Origin: Rs1 sp029027825
Lineage (GTDB): Bacteria; Pseudomonadota; Gammaproteobacteria; Pseudomonadales; Balneatricaceae
DNA length: 64,000 nt
Assembly: GCA_029027825.1 (NCBI GenBank)
Contig: CP093399.1
Coordinates: 1,178,001-1,242,000, forward strand
Reading direction: 5' to 3'
Both the position numbers and the translations under genes were made by a program. Positions 49,147 through 58,887 of the stretch are shown piece after piece (the first letter of the stretch is position 1; every line of letters starts with the position of its first letter). The notes beneath the pieces are model-generated. The model was given only the letters and a program-made list of their open reading frames with translations, was not told the DNA's origin and made no database searches.

Positions 49147-50190
49147 CTATTGTAAAGATAAAATATTAGCGCTTAAATCCAAGTTAAAACTAGGGCTTTC
49201 GATCCGAATTAATTGGCTGTCTGCAGTCAAGCGCAAATCTAATCTCACCGCTCGCAGTAAGTGGTTTTCACTGCCGAGTTCGAGGTGGTCGGTACTGGAT
49301 AATCCCAGCTCTTTTTCTAAGCGCTTTAAAAAAAACTTTCCGTCGTGACTGTAAATTTTATCGCCAACTATGGGTAGGCCTAAATGGGCGAGCTGAGCAC
49401 GAATTTGATGTTTTCGCCCAGTGAATAATTGGCATTCTATTAATGAGTACTGGCCCTGTGTTTTGAGTAGTTTGAATTGGGTTTTAGATAGCTTAGGTTT
49501 TCTATAGCTTGCTCTTGGTTGTTGTTCATCAACGACATACATCTTGCATCGAATGCTGCTGTCTAACCTTTCAGCCAGTTCATTTTCACAGACCAACTCT
49601 TCCCAATCAGGTGCACCAGTGACGATAGCATGGTAGACCTTAGCTTGGATAATTTGTGGGAGCTGCTTTTTCCATTTTCGATCACTGGCTTGGTCTTTAG
49701 TCAATAAGATAACACCTGAAGTCTCTATATCTAAACGATGTAACAACTGCGCTGCGTAATAAGGAGTTTGTCTACGTATCAAGCCAATCAAAGTGTCGTA
49801 TAAATTACGTGTGGTTCGACTAACTGCGAGGGGGGCGGGTTTGTAAATCGCCATTATTTCATCGTTTTGCCAGAGTAACTGCCAGCGTCGATTAATTTTT
49901 TGTTCGAAATGATTGAGTATTAAAATTGATAGTGTCTGACCGCTGCAAACGTAATCGGAACTGTCCGCTAGCTGATCGTCGAGTTTGATTTGTAAAGGTT
50001 TTAGCCAGCTTTCAAGCTCAGTAGTGCTCAGCAGAGGTAAGTGTAGGGCAAGGTAATCTAAAACAGTGATGGGGTGGGGGGCTAAATTTTCGGCAAATAT
50101 TTGATACTGCAAATTAAACTGCTGTTGGTTGTTGTTGGTATAGGGTTGAGAGGAGTTATGAATGTTGGATGAAACTATTGCAGTGGACAT
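49147..50190 (-). CDS. RluA-family pseudouridine synthase
   Basis: 347 residues, longer than most RluA proteins because of an N-terminal S4-like region (VLDYLALHLPLLSTTELESW). The catalytic aspartate is in QLLHRLDIETSGVILLTKDQ; IMAIYKPAPLAVSRTTRN and CQLFTGRKHQIRAQLAHLG are the other conserved parts. It modifies uridines in rRNA or tRNA, target unknown. It is divergent from the LpxR-like gene. The protein starts with a low-complexity Asn/Gln-rich stretch (NIHNSSQPYTNNNQQQF). Confidence 0.85.
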   Translation of the reverse strand: MSTAIVSSNIHNSSQPYTNNNQQQFNLQYQIFAENLAPHPITVLDYLALHLPLLSTTELESWLKPLQIKLDDQLADSSDYVCSGQTLSILILNHFEQKINRRWQLLWQNDEIMAIYKPAPLAVSRTTRNLYDTLIGLIRRQTPYYAAQLLHRLDIETSGVILLTKDQASDRKWKKQLPQIIQAKVYHAIVTGAPDWEELVCENELAERLDSSIRCKMYVVDEQQPRASYRKPKLSKTQFKLLKTQGQYSLIECQLFTGRKHQIRAQLAHLGLPIVGDKIYSHDGKFFLKRLEKELGLSSTDHLELGSENHLLRAVRLDLRLTADSQLIRIESPSFNLDLSANILSLQ

Positions 50191-50352
50191 AAGCAGGGTC
50201 AGCCTGTGATACTAAATTTTAGTGGTGCGGATTATAAAACGATCTAAGCAATTATTGCAAAATTGAAGTGCGTTAAAACAAGATAAGCAGTGTCTGAAAC
50301 TTTGCAAAATTGTTAGTATTGGCTTTTTGATTGTAACGGGTAGTAGATTTAT

Positions 50353-51384
50353 ATGTTTAGAGCATTAAGCGGTGTTTTTTTACTAGCGCTGGCATCCCAA
50401 GTGAATAGCGCCGGCGATCCTTGGACGTTAAATTTACACTTAGAAAACGACTTGTTTGCCAACACCGACCTTAATTACACCAACGGTGTGCGAGCGTCGT
50501 GGGTTTCACCCGATGTAAATGATTTTCTAGAAACAAAGCAGGAAACCTATCTATGGATTGCAGACCTAAATCGACTATTAGCTCCCCTGCATCCCGATAT
50601 ATCAAGTCAGCAGCCGGTACATAGAAATATTGTCATTAGTATTGGGCAGTTAATGTTTACCCCTGAGGATAAGCGAAAAACCACCTTAGATAAAACTGAT
50701 AGGCCCTACGCAGGCTGGCTGTATGCCGGTATGGGCTATCAGGCGAGAACCGCTAATAAATTGCACAGTTTTGAATTAAATGTTGGGCTGGTGGGCCCTG
50801 CAGCACTGGCTCAAGAGTCCCAAGATTTGATCCACAGTATCCGTGGCATAGATAAGTTTAATGGTTGGGATAATCAACTGCACAACGAACTTGGGATACA
50901 ATTAGTATTCGAGCGAAAGCGCCGCTTTAAGCCATTTAAAAATAAAATAGCCAGTAATTTTGATACAGATATCATCACGCATTGGGGGGGCAGTTTAGGA
51001 AATGTCGCCACTTATGTGAATGCAGGTGCTGAGTGGCGACTGGGTTGGAATCTCCCCAACGATTTTGGAACATCGAGCTTAAGGCCTGGTGGTGATAGTA
51101 ATAATCCGGGCTTAGGTGACCCAAGTAAACGTAAACTGGAAGTGCAGACCTTTATCGCGACTGATATGCGCTGGGTAGGGCGGAATATCTTTTTAGATGG
51201 CAACACCTTTAGAAGTAGTCATAGTGTCGACAAAAAACGCTTAGTTACAGACCTGACTATTGGTGTTAGTACCTCCTATAAGCGTTGGAACCTTAGTTAC
51301 GCCCATGTCTATCGAACTAAAGAATTTAAAGGGCAGCAAAAAGATCAAAAATATGGCTCGTTATCAATCAGCTATAGCTATTAA
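50353..51384 (+). CDS. LpxR-like lipid A deacylase (DUF2219)
   Basis: 343 residues with a signal peptide (FRALSGVFLLALASQVNSAG). The LpxR family start is plain: WTLNLHLENDLFANTDLNYT then NGVRASWVSP, including the conserved Asn/Asp that bind calcium. TDRPYAGWLYAGMGYQ, FELNVGLVGPAALAQESQDL and the closing SYSYalternating strands fit a 12-stranded outer-membrane barrel. LpxR removes the 3'-acyloxyacyl chain of lipid A. It is transcribed alone from a divergent promoter region with the pseudouridine synthase. Confidence 0.88.
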   Translation: MFRALSGVFLLALASQVNSAGDPWTLNLHLENDLFANTDLNYTNGVRASWVSPDVNDFLETKQETYLWIADLNRLLAPLHPDISSQQPVHRNIVISIGQLMFTPEDKRKTTLDKTDRPYAGWLYAGMGYQARTANKLHSFELNVGLVGPAALAQESQDLIHSIRGIDKFNGWDNQLHNELGIQLVFERKRRFKPFKNKIASNFDTDIITHWGGSLGNVATYVNAGAEWRLGWNLPNDFGTSSLRPGGDSNNPGLGDPSKRKLEVQTFIATDMRWVGRNIFLDGNTFRSSHSVDKKRLVTDLTIGVSTSYKRWNLSYAHVYRTKEFKGQQKDQKYGSLSISYSY

Positions 51385-52117
51385 ATAATTAGCGATGAGG
51401 AGTGAAGTATTATGATCAGACTTGGCGCTTTTGTTCGGGTTTATTAAGGATCTAAAGCCATGTAATAAAGGGCTTGCAAGAGCAACCGCTTATACAAGCT
51501 GATTGTAATAGGTAATCAGGTAGTGATTTTATCAGCACTTATCTGAAAATAGAACAGAGTCTCTTATTAGAGAGTAAATTTATCATATTAGATGATAAGC
51601 CTGAATTAGTAGAATTTATTATTATATCTATTTTTATAGTTTTATAGTCTTGTAATAACCAATTGATATATAAAAATAGTGTTTTTATTTAAAATTTTTT
51701 TGGTAAATTAGCCACTCTCATTAATTTTTTATCATAAATAATAATTAATTTCCCGTAGTTAGAAAACAATAAAAACTAAAAAAATGCCCAGTATACTTGC
51801 CAAGTAGCGATCTTGATAAAGCGTTATAGTACTTGTTTCAGGCTACCAGTAAACAAATAATAGTAAACAATTATTTGTTTACTGGTAGATGCTTAAACAG
51901 CTGATAAAGTAAAGTAAAAACTGATTGTGATTAAAAGCAGCTATAGATAGCCCAGCAGCCGGACACGTATCCTCGCATCGCCCTTGACAGGAAATAATTC
52001 TCATGCAGAATGTCGGCTAGCTTAAGTTGGATTAAGCAGGTAATAAAAACAATTATATAACTAGTTAAATTGATTATTTTGTTAAAATTGGATAGCTAGT
52101 CTTAATGAGGAAAAGTC
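51385..52117. other. 733-bp AT-rich intergenic region upstream of dppA
   Basis: No gene is seen. The AT-rich stretch 51600-51780 is followed by a perfect 19-bp stem-loop at 51843-51888 and then a 230-bp leader into dppA. No member of the MITE family is present. The dppA promoter should lie in the last 200 bp. Confidence 0.5.
51843..51888. other. 19-bp perfect stem-loop upstream of dppA
   Basis: CTACCAGTAAACAAATAAT (51843-51861) and its exact reverse complement (51870-51888) are separated by AGTAAACA. No T run follows, and it is far from both flanking genes (459 bp and 230 bp). The loop repeats the arm sequence AGTAAACA. It might be a small RNA, a protein-binding palindrome or the relic of an element end. 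Confidence 0.7.
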
Positions 52118-53710
52118 ATGAAAAAGAGTATTATAGCCGCGGCAGTGCTTGCCGGTGGTATGATCATGTCTGGCCAAGCCATGGCAGCCAAGACACTTGT
52201 TTATTGTTCTGAGGGAAGTCCTGAAGGGTTTGATGCATCGCTATACACAGCAGGAACTACCTTTGATGCCTCTGCAAACGTTATGTTTGATGGATTAGTT
52301 AATTTTAAAACCGGCACTACTGAAGTGCTACCAGGTGTTGCTGAGAGCTGGACTGTTTCAGAAGATGGTAAAGAGTTAACTTTCAAGTTAAGACCGGGCG
52401 TAAAATTCCATACTACTAAAGGCTTTACACCGACGCGTGATTTAAATGCTGACGATATTATCTTCTCATTCAACCGTCAAATGGATAAAGAAGACCCTTA
52501 CTACAAGGCTGCTAACGGTAAGTTTGAATACTTTAACGCGATGGACATGGCGTCTTTAATCAAAGACATCGTTAGAGTCGATGATATGACTGTTAAGTTT
52601 ATCTTAGATCATGCTGAAGCACCGATTATTGCAAACATGGCTATGGCATTCGCCTCTATCCAGACTGCTGAATACGGTGCGCAGTTAGTTAAAGACAATA
52701 AAATTGGTGATATGAACCAAAAGCCAGTCGGCACTGGACCTTTCCAATTCGTTGGTTACAAGAAAGACTCAGTGATCCGCTATGCTAAAAACACTGCATA
52801 TTGGGGCGAAAAGGCCAAAATTGATAATTTAGTTTTCTCCATCACTACGGATGCATCTGTTCGCTATCAGAAAATGAAAGCGGGTGAGTGTCATGTAATG
52901 CCTTTCCCAAATCCTGCTGACGTTGCTGAAATTAGAAAAGCTGAAGGCATTACTTTAATGCAGCAAGAGGGACTAAACGTCGGTTACCTTGCTTACAATA
53001 CCGAGAAAGAAAAATTTAAAGATGTACGGGTTCGCAAGGCACTTAATTATGCAATTAATAAGAATGCCATTAAAGACGTGGTATTTAACGGTGAAGCAAC
53101 CGTTGCTAAAAACCCAATCCCACCTACCATTTGGTCTTACAACACATCTGTTGTCGATGATTCATACGACGTAGAAAAAGCCAAAGATCTGTTGAAAGAA
53201 GCAGGTGTCTCTGGATTTAAAACCAATATTTGGGCTATGCCTGTCCAGCGTCCTTACAATCCTGACGCCAAGAAAATGGCTGAACTAATTCAGTCAGATT
53301 GGGCTAAAATTGGTGTAGAAGCTGAAATCGTCACTTTCGAGTGGGGCGAGTACCTGAAGCGTTCTAAAGCGGGCGAGCACGATACTGTATTACTAGGTTG
53401 GACTGGAGACAATGGTGATCCGGATAACTTCTTGCGAGTTTTACTAGGCTGTATTGCTAAAGAGACTGGTGGTAACCGCGCTAGATGGTGTAATGATGAA
53501 TTTGAAGCTTTGTTACAGGCTGCACTAACTACCGACGTACCGGTCGTGCGTAGCGCTCTATATGAAAAAGCTCAACAAATCTTCAAGCGAGAAGCGCCTT
53601 GGGCAACGATTGCTCACAGTACTGTTTTCATGCCTGTTAGTGATAAAGTAACAGGTTACATGATAGATCCTCTCGGTGGACATTTCTTCCACAACGTTGA
53701 TTTAAAATAA
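52118..53710 (+). CDS. dppA: dipeptide/peptide ABC transporter substrate-binding protein
   Basis: 530 residues with a signal peptide (IIAAAVLAGGMIMSGQAMAA). The mature start KTLVYCSEGSPEGFDASLYT is almost the same as in E. coli DppA. Other shared blocks are ELTFKLRPGVKFHTTKGFTP, GLNVGYLAYNTEKEKF, MPVQRPYNPDAKKMAELIQ and LGWTGDNGDPDNFLRVLLG. It captures dipeptides in the periplasm. It leads the operon dppA-B-C-DF. A hairpin after its stop may raise its level over the membrane genes. Confidence 0.96.
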   Translation: MKKSIIAAAVLAGGMIMSGQAMAAKTLVYCSEGSPEGFDASLYTAGTTFDASANVMFDGLVNFKTGTTEVLPGVAESWTVSEDGKELTFKLRPGVKFHTTKGFTPTRDLNADDIIFSFNRQMDKEDPYYKAANGKFEYFNAMDMASLIKDIVRVDDMTVKFILDHAEAPIIANMAMAFASIQTAEYGAQLVKDNKIGDMNQKPVGTGPFQFVGYKKDSVIRYAKNTAYWGEKAKIDNLVFSITTDASVRYQKMKAGECHVMPFPNPADVAEIRKAEGITLMQQEGLNVGYLAYNTEKEKFKDVRVRKALNYAINKNAIKDVVFNGEATVAKNPIPPTIWSYNTSVVDDSYDVEKAKDLLKEAGVSGFKTNIWAMPVQRPYNPDAKKMAELIQSDWAKIGVEAEIVTFEWGEYLKRSKAGEHDTVLLGWTGDNGDPDNFLRVLLGCIAKETGGNRARWCNDEFEALLQAALTTDVPVVRSALYEKAQQIFKREAPWATIAHSTVFMPVSDKVTGYMIDPLGGHFFHNVDLK

Positions 53711-53728
53711 TAATATTTTGATCAAACA

Positions 53729-53753
53729 ACAAACCGGCTGATTGCCGGTTTGT
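53729..53753 (+). terminator. intercistronic hairpin after dppA
   Basis: ACAAACCGGC-TGATT-GCCGGTTTGT, a perfect 10-bp stem 18 bases after the dppA stop, followed by TTGCATC. It looks like a partial terminator or attenuator within the operon, the usual way to keep binding protein in excess. Confidence 0.75.
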
Positions 53754-53793
53754 TTGCATCTATAGAATCAAATTTTTCCTACAGGACAAAATA

Positions 53794-54807
53794 ATGTTCA
53801 GTTTTCTATTCCGACGTGTGTTGGTATTGATCCCAACATACATAGGTATAACCTTAGCCGCTTTCGCATTTATTCATGTTATACCTGGTGACCCCATTTT
53901 AATAATGGCTGGCGAAAGAGGTTTGCCCCCTGAAAAATATGCCGAGCTTATGCATGCTTTTGGCTACGACCAGCCTCTTTGGAAGCAATATCTAGACTAC
54001 ATAGGTCAATTGCTACAAGGTGATTTTGGCAATTCCTTTGTTACCGGCAGACCTGTATTAGAGGAGTTCTTTGAATTATTTCCAGCGACTCTTGAATTGT
54101 CGTTTTTTGCACTATTTTTCGCGTTATTAATCGGTATCCCAGCAGGTATTTACGCAGCCGTTAGGCGTGGCACTATCTTCGATCACTCTCTAATGACTAT
54201 TTCGCTAACTGGATTTTCTATGCCACTTTTTTGGTGGGCATTACTATTGATCGTGTTTTTCTCCGGCTATTTAGGTTGGACGCCAGTATCGGGAAGAATC
54301 TCTGCGCTGTATTTTTTCGACACGCCAACCGGCTTTATGTTGATCGATAGTTTACTGTCTGACGAAGAGGGCGCCTTTAAATCCGCTGTGATGCACCTGA
54401 TCTTGCCGGCTGTGGCGCTCGGGACTATCCCTATGGCTACTTTTGCTAGGCAAAGTCGTTCAGCAATGCTGGAAACGCTCAGTGAAGACTTTATTAAAAC
54501 CGCGCGCGCTAAAGGCTTAAGCCCTTTTAAGGTAACTATGGCACATGCTTTTAGAAATGCACTGATCCCAATTGTGACCGTTATCGGCTTGTCTGTAGGG
54601 GTGTTGTTAGGGGGAGCTATTTTAACTGAGACAATTTTCTCTTGGCCGGGAATCGGCAAGTGGATGGTCGACAGTATTTTCCGTCGTGATTATCCGGTAG
54701 TACAAGGCGGCCTAATTTTAATCGCCACCATTGTTATCATTGTAAATCTTACTGTCGATATGTTGTACGGTATTATCGATCCACGTATTCGTAAGAAAGG
54801 ACATTAG
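53794..54807 (+). CDS. dppB: dipeptide ABC transporter permease DppB
   Basis: 337 residues, six membrane helices, normal DppB length. It starts MFSFLFRRVLVLIPTYIGIT then FAFIHVIPGDPILIMAGERG, the N-terminal motif of this permease class. The EAA-like loop is ETLSEDFIKTARAKGLSPFK. The end ILTETIFSWPGIGKWMVDSI and YGIIDPRIRKKGH are typical. The next gene begins two bases after its stop. Confidence 0.96.
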   Translation: MFSFLFRRVLVLIPTYIGITLAAFAFIHVIPGDPILIMAGERGLPPEKYAELMHAFGYDQPLWKQYLDYIGQLLQGDFGNSFVTGRPVLEEFFELFPATLELSFFALFFALLIGIPAGIYAAVRRGTIFDHSLMTISLTGFSMPLFWWALLLIVFFSGYLGWTPVSGRISALYFFDTPTGFMLIDSLLSDEEGAFKSAVMHLILPAVALGTIPMATFARQSRSAMLETLSEDFIKTARAKGLSPFKVTMAHAFRNALIPIVTVIGLSVGVLLGGAILTETIFSWPGIGKWMVDSIFRRDYPVVQGGLILIATIVIIVNLTVDMLYGIIDPRIRKKGH

Positions 54808-54809
54808 AA

Positions 54810-55721
54810 ATGAGTGTTGAATCAACTCCGAATCAGAATCAGCAATCAGCTTTAATGGCTGTTTTAGCGAGTTTTTGGTTTGAATTTAGACAAAACAAAG
54901 GTGCCTTGTATGGCCTTGTTTTTATTGGAATATTAGCTTTTGTTGCGATATTTGCCGATCTGATCACCCCCTATGATCCGGTAGAGCAATATAGAGATGT
55001 TTTGAAAATGCCACCCGTGTGGGCTGAGGGAGGTTCTTGGACGCATATATTTGGTACCGATGCGCTGGGGCGCGATCAATTATCGCGCATGATCTATGGC
55101 TCTCGATACTCATTTTATATCGGTTCTATCGTGATCTTCTTTTGCTTAACCATCGGCATCGTTTTAGGCTTGATTGCCGCGTTTAACCGTGGCTTTATTG
55201 AAAACTTAATCATGCGTTTAATGGACATTATATTAGCTTTTCCAAGCTTGTTAATGGCCTTGGCGCTAGTCGCGATTTTAGGGCCCTCCTTAGAAAATGC
55301 GATGATTGCTATTGCGGTGGTGTTTATTCCGCACTTTGTGCGTTTGACCCGTGCTCAAGCTTTATCAGAGCTAGGTAAAGACTACGTGTCATCCAGTAAA
55401 TCTATGGGTGCATCTACTTGGCGGCTAATGTTTATTAATGTATTACCCAATTGTATGGCGCCATTAATCGTTCAGGCAACCATGAGCTTTTCCTCGGCGA
55501 TCTTGGATGCAGCTGCGCTGGGATTTCTTGGGATGGGTGCACAACCGCCGTCTCCTGAGTGGGGAACAATGCTAGCAGATTCCCGACAGTACATATTATC
55601 TGATCCCTGGATGATGGGGATACCCGGATTGGCGATACTCTTTACCGTATTGTCGATCAACTTAATTGGTGATGGATTGCGCGATGCGCTCGATCCTAAA
55701 ATGAAAACGGCGAAGAGCTAA
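54810..55721 (+). CDS. dppC: dipeptide ABC transporter permease DppC
   Basis: 303 residues with six membrane helices. The N-terminal cytoplasmic lead (FWFEFRQNKGALYGLVFIGI) and IFADLITPYDPVEQYRDVL, HIFGTDALGRDQLSRMIYGS, then EAA loop SELGKDYVSSSKSMGASTWR and LDAAALGFLGMGAQPPSPEW are the DppC/OppC signatures. It pairs with DppB. It follows dppB by two bases and precedes the ATPase gene by ten, with the good ribosome binding site AAGGAGG there. Confidence 0.96.
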   Translation: MSVESTPNQNQQSALMAVLASFWFEFRQNKGALYGLVFIGILAFVAIFADLITPYDPVEQYRDVLKMPPVWAEGGSWTHIFGTDALGRDQLSRMIYGSRYSFYIGSIVIFFCLTIGIVLGLIAAFNRGFIENLIMRLMDIILAFPSLLMALALVAILGPSLENAMIAIAVVFIPHFVRLTRAQALSELGKDYVSSSKSMGASTWRLMFINVLPNCMAPLIVQATMSFSSAILDAAALGFLGMGAQPPSPEWGTMLADSRQYILSDPWMMGIPGLAILFTVLSINLIGDGLRDALDPKMKTAKS

Positions 55722-55731
55722 GGAGGCAGTG

Positions 55732-57399
55732 ATGAGTGAAGTTAATGAAAATCTAGCAAATACCAATAGCCAAGCTATTTTATCGATTAAAAATTTAAGT
55801 GTATCCTTACCTGCCCGTGCCGATCGTCCCTTTGCGGTAGAAGATGTCAGTTTTGAACTGTTTCCCGGTGAAATACTCTGTATTGTCGGTGAATCAGGTT
55901 CAGGGAAATCAATGTCATCCAATGCGGTAATGGGGCTGTTACCTAAACCGCACGTAAAAGTGGCCGGTGGAGAAATTATTTTTGAAGGTCGGAATTTAGT
56001 TGATATCAGCGATGCAGAAATGCAATCAATCCGTGGCAGTAAGATAGGGATGATATTCCAAGAGCCGATGACCGCGCTAAATCCGGTGATGAAAGTGACT
56101 AAGCAGTTGGCAGAAGTTTTCCAGTCACACCATTTGAAATTGTCCAAGAAAGAGATTAAAAGTAAAATAATTGAAATGCTTGATGATGTTGGGCTTCCCG
56201 ACCCGCATATCATCGGCAACAGCTATCCATTTGAACTATCAGGCGGACAGCGTCAAAGAGTGATGATCGCGATGGCTTTGGCTTTACAGCCGAAGGTGCT
56301 AATTGCCGATGAGCCAACGACTGCTTTGGATGTCACTACTCAAGCACAAATCCTAAAGCTGGTGGCGGATCTGCAAAAAACCAGAAATATGGGGGTGATC
56401 TTTATTACCCATGACTTTGGGGTCGTCGCTGAAATAGCTGATCGCGTGATTGTGATGAAGCTAGGTAAAATTGTTGAGCAGGGCAGTGCAGAGGAAGTCT
56501 TAAATCGTCCGCAACATCCTTACACACGAAAATTAATTTCTACCGTACCTAAGTTGGGTGCTCAGAAAAAAGCACCTATCACTTCAGAGGTGGTGGTTTC
56601 CGTTAGAAATCTATTTAAGACTTATGGATCTGCTAAAAAGGATATGTTTGGCAATGTAGGACGTGTGGTACACGCCTCTAAAGATATCAGTTTAGAAATT
56701 CGTAAAGGTGAAACCTTAGGCCTAGTCGGTGAGTCCGGTTCTGGTAAATCTACTGTGGGCCGATGCATTATTCGCTTACACGACTCGAATAGCGGAGTTA
56801 TAGATTTTCAAGGGCAAGATCTTTTAAAGCTCAGTAACGCAGAAATGATGCCAATTCGACAAAATATCCAAATGATCTTTCAAGATCCTTATGCATCACT
56901 TAATCCAAGGCGAAAAATTGGTGATATTATTACCGAGGGCCCCACCATCCACGGTGTACCTAAAGCGCAATCTTGGAAAAAAGCAGAGCAGCTGCTAGAG
57001 ATAGTAGGTCTGGATAAATATGCTTTGAAGCGCTATCCGCATGAATTTTCCGGTGGACAGCGCCAGCGTATCGGTATTGCCAGAGCACTGGCGATGTCCC
57101 CTAAATTGTTGATTGCCGATGAGGCTGTGTCAGCTTTAGATGTTTCGGTACAAGCTCAAGTTCTTGATTTGTTGGATGAAATAAAAGTTAAAATGGATCT
57201 GGCAATGCTTTTCGTTACTCATGATTTAAGAGTGGCAGCTCAAGTGTGTGATAACATCGCCGTAATGAAGCTGGGAGAAATCGTCGAGTACGGAGCTACC
57301 TATGATGTCTTCAATAACCCGCAACATGAATATACTAAGAGTTTACTTGCAGCGGTTCCCGGTAAAGAGTGGGTGGTCCCCGATTTATCGGAATTCTAA
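55732..57399 (+). CDS. fused DppD-DppF dipeptide transporter ATPase
   Basis: 555 residues from ATG 55732 (AAGGAGG at the right spacing; the GTG three bases earlier is less likely). Two complete ABC ATPase domains are fused. The first has Walker A IVGESGSGKSMSSNAVMGLL, signature ELSGGQRQRVMIAMALALQ and Walker B VLIADEPTTALDVTTQAQI. The second, from about residue 285, has LVGESGSGKSTVGRCIIRL, EFSGGQRQRIGIARALAMSP and LLIADEAVSALDVSVQAQVL. In the second Walker B the usual DEP is DEA. E. coli has separate dppD and dppF, and the fused form resembles YejF or GsiA. Confidence 0.93.
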   Translation: MSEVNENLANTNSQAILSIKNLSVSLPARADRPFAVEDVSFELFPGEILCIVGESGSGKSMSSNAVMGLLPKPHVKVAGGEIIFEGRNLVDISDAEMQSIRGSKIGMIFQEPMTALNPVMKVTKQLAEVFQSHHLKLSKKEIKSKIIEMLDDVGLPDPHIIGNSYPFELSGGQRQRVMIAMALALQPKVLIADEPTTALDVTTQAQILKLVADLQKTRNMGVIFITHDFGVVAEIADRVIVMKLGKIVEQGSAEEVLNRPQHPYTRKLISTVPKLGAQKKAPITSEVVVSVRNLFKTYGSAKKDMFGNVGRVVHASKDISLEIRKGETLGLVGESGSGKSTVGRCIIRLHDSNSGVIDFQGQDLLKLSNAEMMPIRQNIQMIFQDPYASLNPRRKIGDIITEGPTIHGVPKAQSWKKAEQLLEIVGLDKYALKRYPHEFSGGQRQRIGIARALAMSPKLLIADEAVSALDVSVQAQVLDLLDEIKVKMDLAMLFVTHDLRVAAQVCDNIAVMKLGEIVEYGATYDVFNNPQHEYTKSLLAAVPGKEWVVPDLSEF

Positions 57400-57603
57400 A
57401 CAGGGTGTTTTTAGGAAGCAGGGTATTTAAAGTTAATTTTTAGTCCATAAATGCTCTCGTCGCCAGAGCGATTCATTGACTCAGTAGCGGATTACTAGCA
57501 CTGGAGGTTTGTTTTATAAACAACCAGATTTAGTGATTTTAAACATTGAGTCAATGGACGTTCAACGTCGGATATACTGATATTTTAAGGCTGGATAATG
57601 ATG

Positions 57604-57812
57604 CCTGAATCAGTGGCTTCACTGCACCACATAGCGCAAACTCTTGATTCTACAGCGGTTAGAAAAATGCCTGCTGAACCTGCGGGTTTTATGCACGGAT
57701 GCATTTATTTAGCGAATGCAGGACGCATATGAGCTTGCAGCTAAGATTTTTCAATTCCACCGTAAAACCAATATCTTACACTCTGTATTCACTTTGAAGT
57801 CACGGATTCAGG
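57604..57812 (-). mobile_element. MITE-like element, long form
   Basis: 209 bp, starting CCTGAATCAGTGGCTTCACT and ending AAGTCACGGATTCAGG, reverse orientation, with the long-form insert (GCGAATGCAGGACGCATATG). Flanks TGATG and TAATA share three of five bases, so the target duplication has decayed. The rest of the 57400-57876 gap shows no gene; the frame at 57716 is element sequence. Confidence 0.78.
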
Positions 57813-57876
57813 TAATAGTGAAATCGTCACTCAATTATCCGCCGTTTTATTCCGCTAATGACCAGCATTCCTGTAA

Positions 57877-58407
57877 TTATGTAGCGCACTCGTTAACTAT
57901 TGAATAGAAGGGTAATTCAGTGCCGTAGGCGACTATTGTTCCGCTGCGAGTTAAGCCAGCTTTCTCTAGCGACTTAATAGAACCAATGTTTTCTGGGTCT
58001 ACTACCGCAGTCACGCGTTTTAAATTTAAATCAGCGAAAGCGTATTCAACCATTCTTTTTGCGGCTTCTGCAGCAATTCCCTCCCCCCAGTACTCGGGCT
58101 TTATCCAGTAACCTGTCTCGATAAAATTTGTTGGTTGCTCGGTGGGCATTGGTTTCAACAAGCACATCCCCACACAGTTTTGACGATCGTCATAAATTAG
58201 CCAAAATCCTAGTCCGTTAGTGTTGTTGATACGGTGGAACCTGGCAAGACCTATCACTACTTCCTCATCATTAAGGGCATGCCCTCTAATATAGCGTTGA
58301 ACACGCTCATCTTGCATCATTTCAATTAAGTGAGCATTAGAGTAAGTGTTGTCTTCAATTGGCTTTAGAACAAATCTCAAGCTTTTTAAAATTGGGTTTT
58401 CTTTCAT
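57877..58407 (-). CDS. GNAT-family acetyltransferase (RimJ/RimL-like)
   Basis: 176 residues. It begins with strand-rich LKSLRFVLKPIEDNTYSNAH, then GFWLIYDDRQNCVGMCLLKP, the acetyl-CoA-binding region GYWIKPEYWGEGIAAEAAKR, and VVDPENIGSIKSLEKAGLTR (the conserved N-x-x-S-x-x-x-x-x-K-x-G block). These are typical of GNAT enzymes of the Acetyltransf_3 type acting on protein N-termini or small amines. Substrate unknown. It is divergent from the DUF454 gene. Confidence 0.88.
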   Translation of the reverse strand: MKENPILKSLRFVLKPIEDNTYSNAHLIEMMQDERVQRYIRGHALNDEEVVIGLARFHRINNTNGLGFWLIYDDRQNCVGMCLLKPMPTEQPTNFIETGYWIKPEYWGEGIAAEAAKRMVEYAFADLNLKRVTAVVDPENIGSIKSLEKAGLTRSGTIVAYGTELPFYSIVNECAT

Positions 58408-58500
58408 TGGATTCTCGGAATTAAAAGTAATAGTATCATCTGTATTTCTATAGTTTTTAAGCTAATATTCATAGATTCGTACAAATTGAAGGTGGTTGTT

Positions 58501-58887
58501 TTGAAAAATTCTATAAAACGGGTAGTGATTTACATACTAGGAGTGATCTTTTTTGTCACTGGGGTAATCGGCATATTTTTGCCGTTGCTACCAACTACTC
58601 CCTTTATATTACTTGCCGTTGGTTGTTTTGCAAAATCATCACCTACACTCCATCAAAAAATCATGGATCATCGCTATTTTGGCCCAATGATTAATGATTG
58701 GCAGCAACATAGATGTATACCTAAAAAAGTTAAAATAAAAGCAACTTTCTTAATAATATTAAGCTTTTCTGTTTCTATTATTATAGTTAAGATTTTCTAT
58801 CTACAGTGTTTTTTGCTGTTAATGATGGTGGGATTGTTAAGCTTTATCTGGAGTACTCTCAGTGAAATCCCCGCAACAAAAAACTAG
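58501..58887 (+). CDS. DUF454 (YbaN-like) inner membrane protein
   Basis: About 128 residues from TTG 58501, preferred over TTG 58486 because GAAGGTGG lies at correct spacing. The YbaN pattern is plain: VIYILGVIFFVTGVIGIFLP then LLPTTPFILLAVGCFAKSSP, HQKIMDHRYFGPMINDWQQH and IPKKVKIKATFLIILSFSVS. Three membrane helices, function unknown. It is close to, and divergent from, the acetyltransferase. Confidence 0.85.
   Translation: MKNSIKRVVIYILGVIFFVTGVIGIFLPLLPTTPFILLAVGCFAKSSPTLHQKIMDHRYFGPMINDWQQHRCIPKKVKIKATFLIILSFSVSIIIVKIFYLQCFLLLMMVGLLSFIWSTLSEIPATKN

Noticed and set aside
55662..56219. Minus-strand frame of 185 codons opposite the fused ATPase
   Set aside because: It is a shadow of the first ABC ATPase domain, which has complete motifs on the plus strand.
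57716..57907. 63-codon frame
   Set aside because: It is MITE sequence (57604-57812) running into the 3' end of the acetyltransferase gene.
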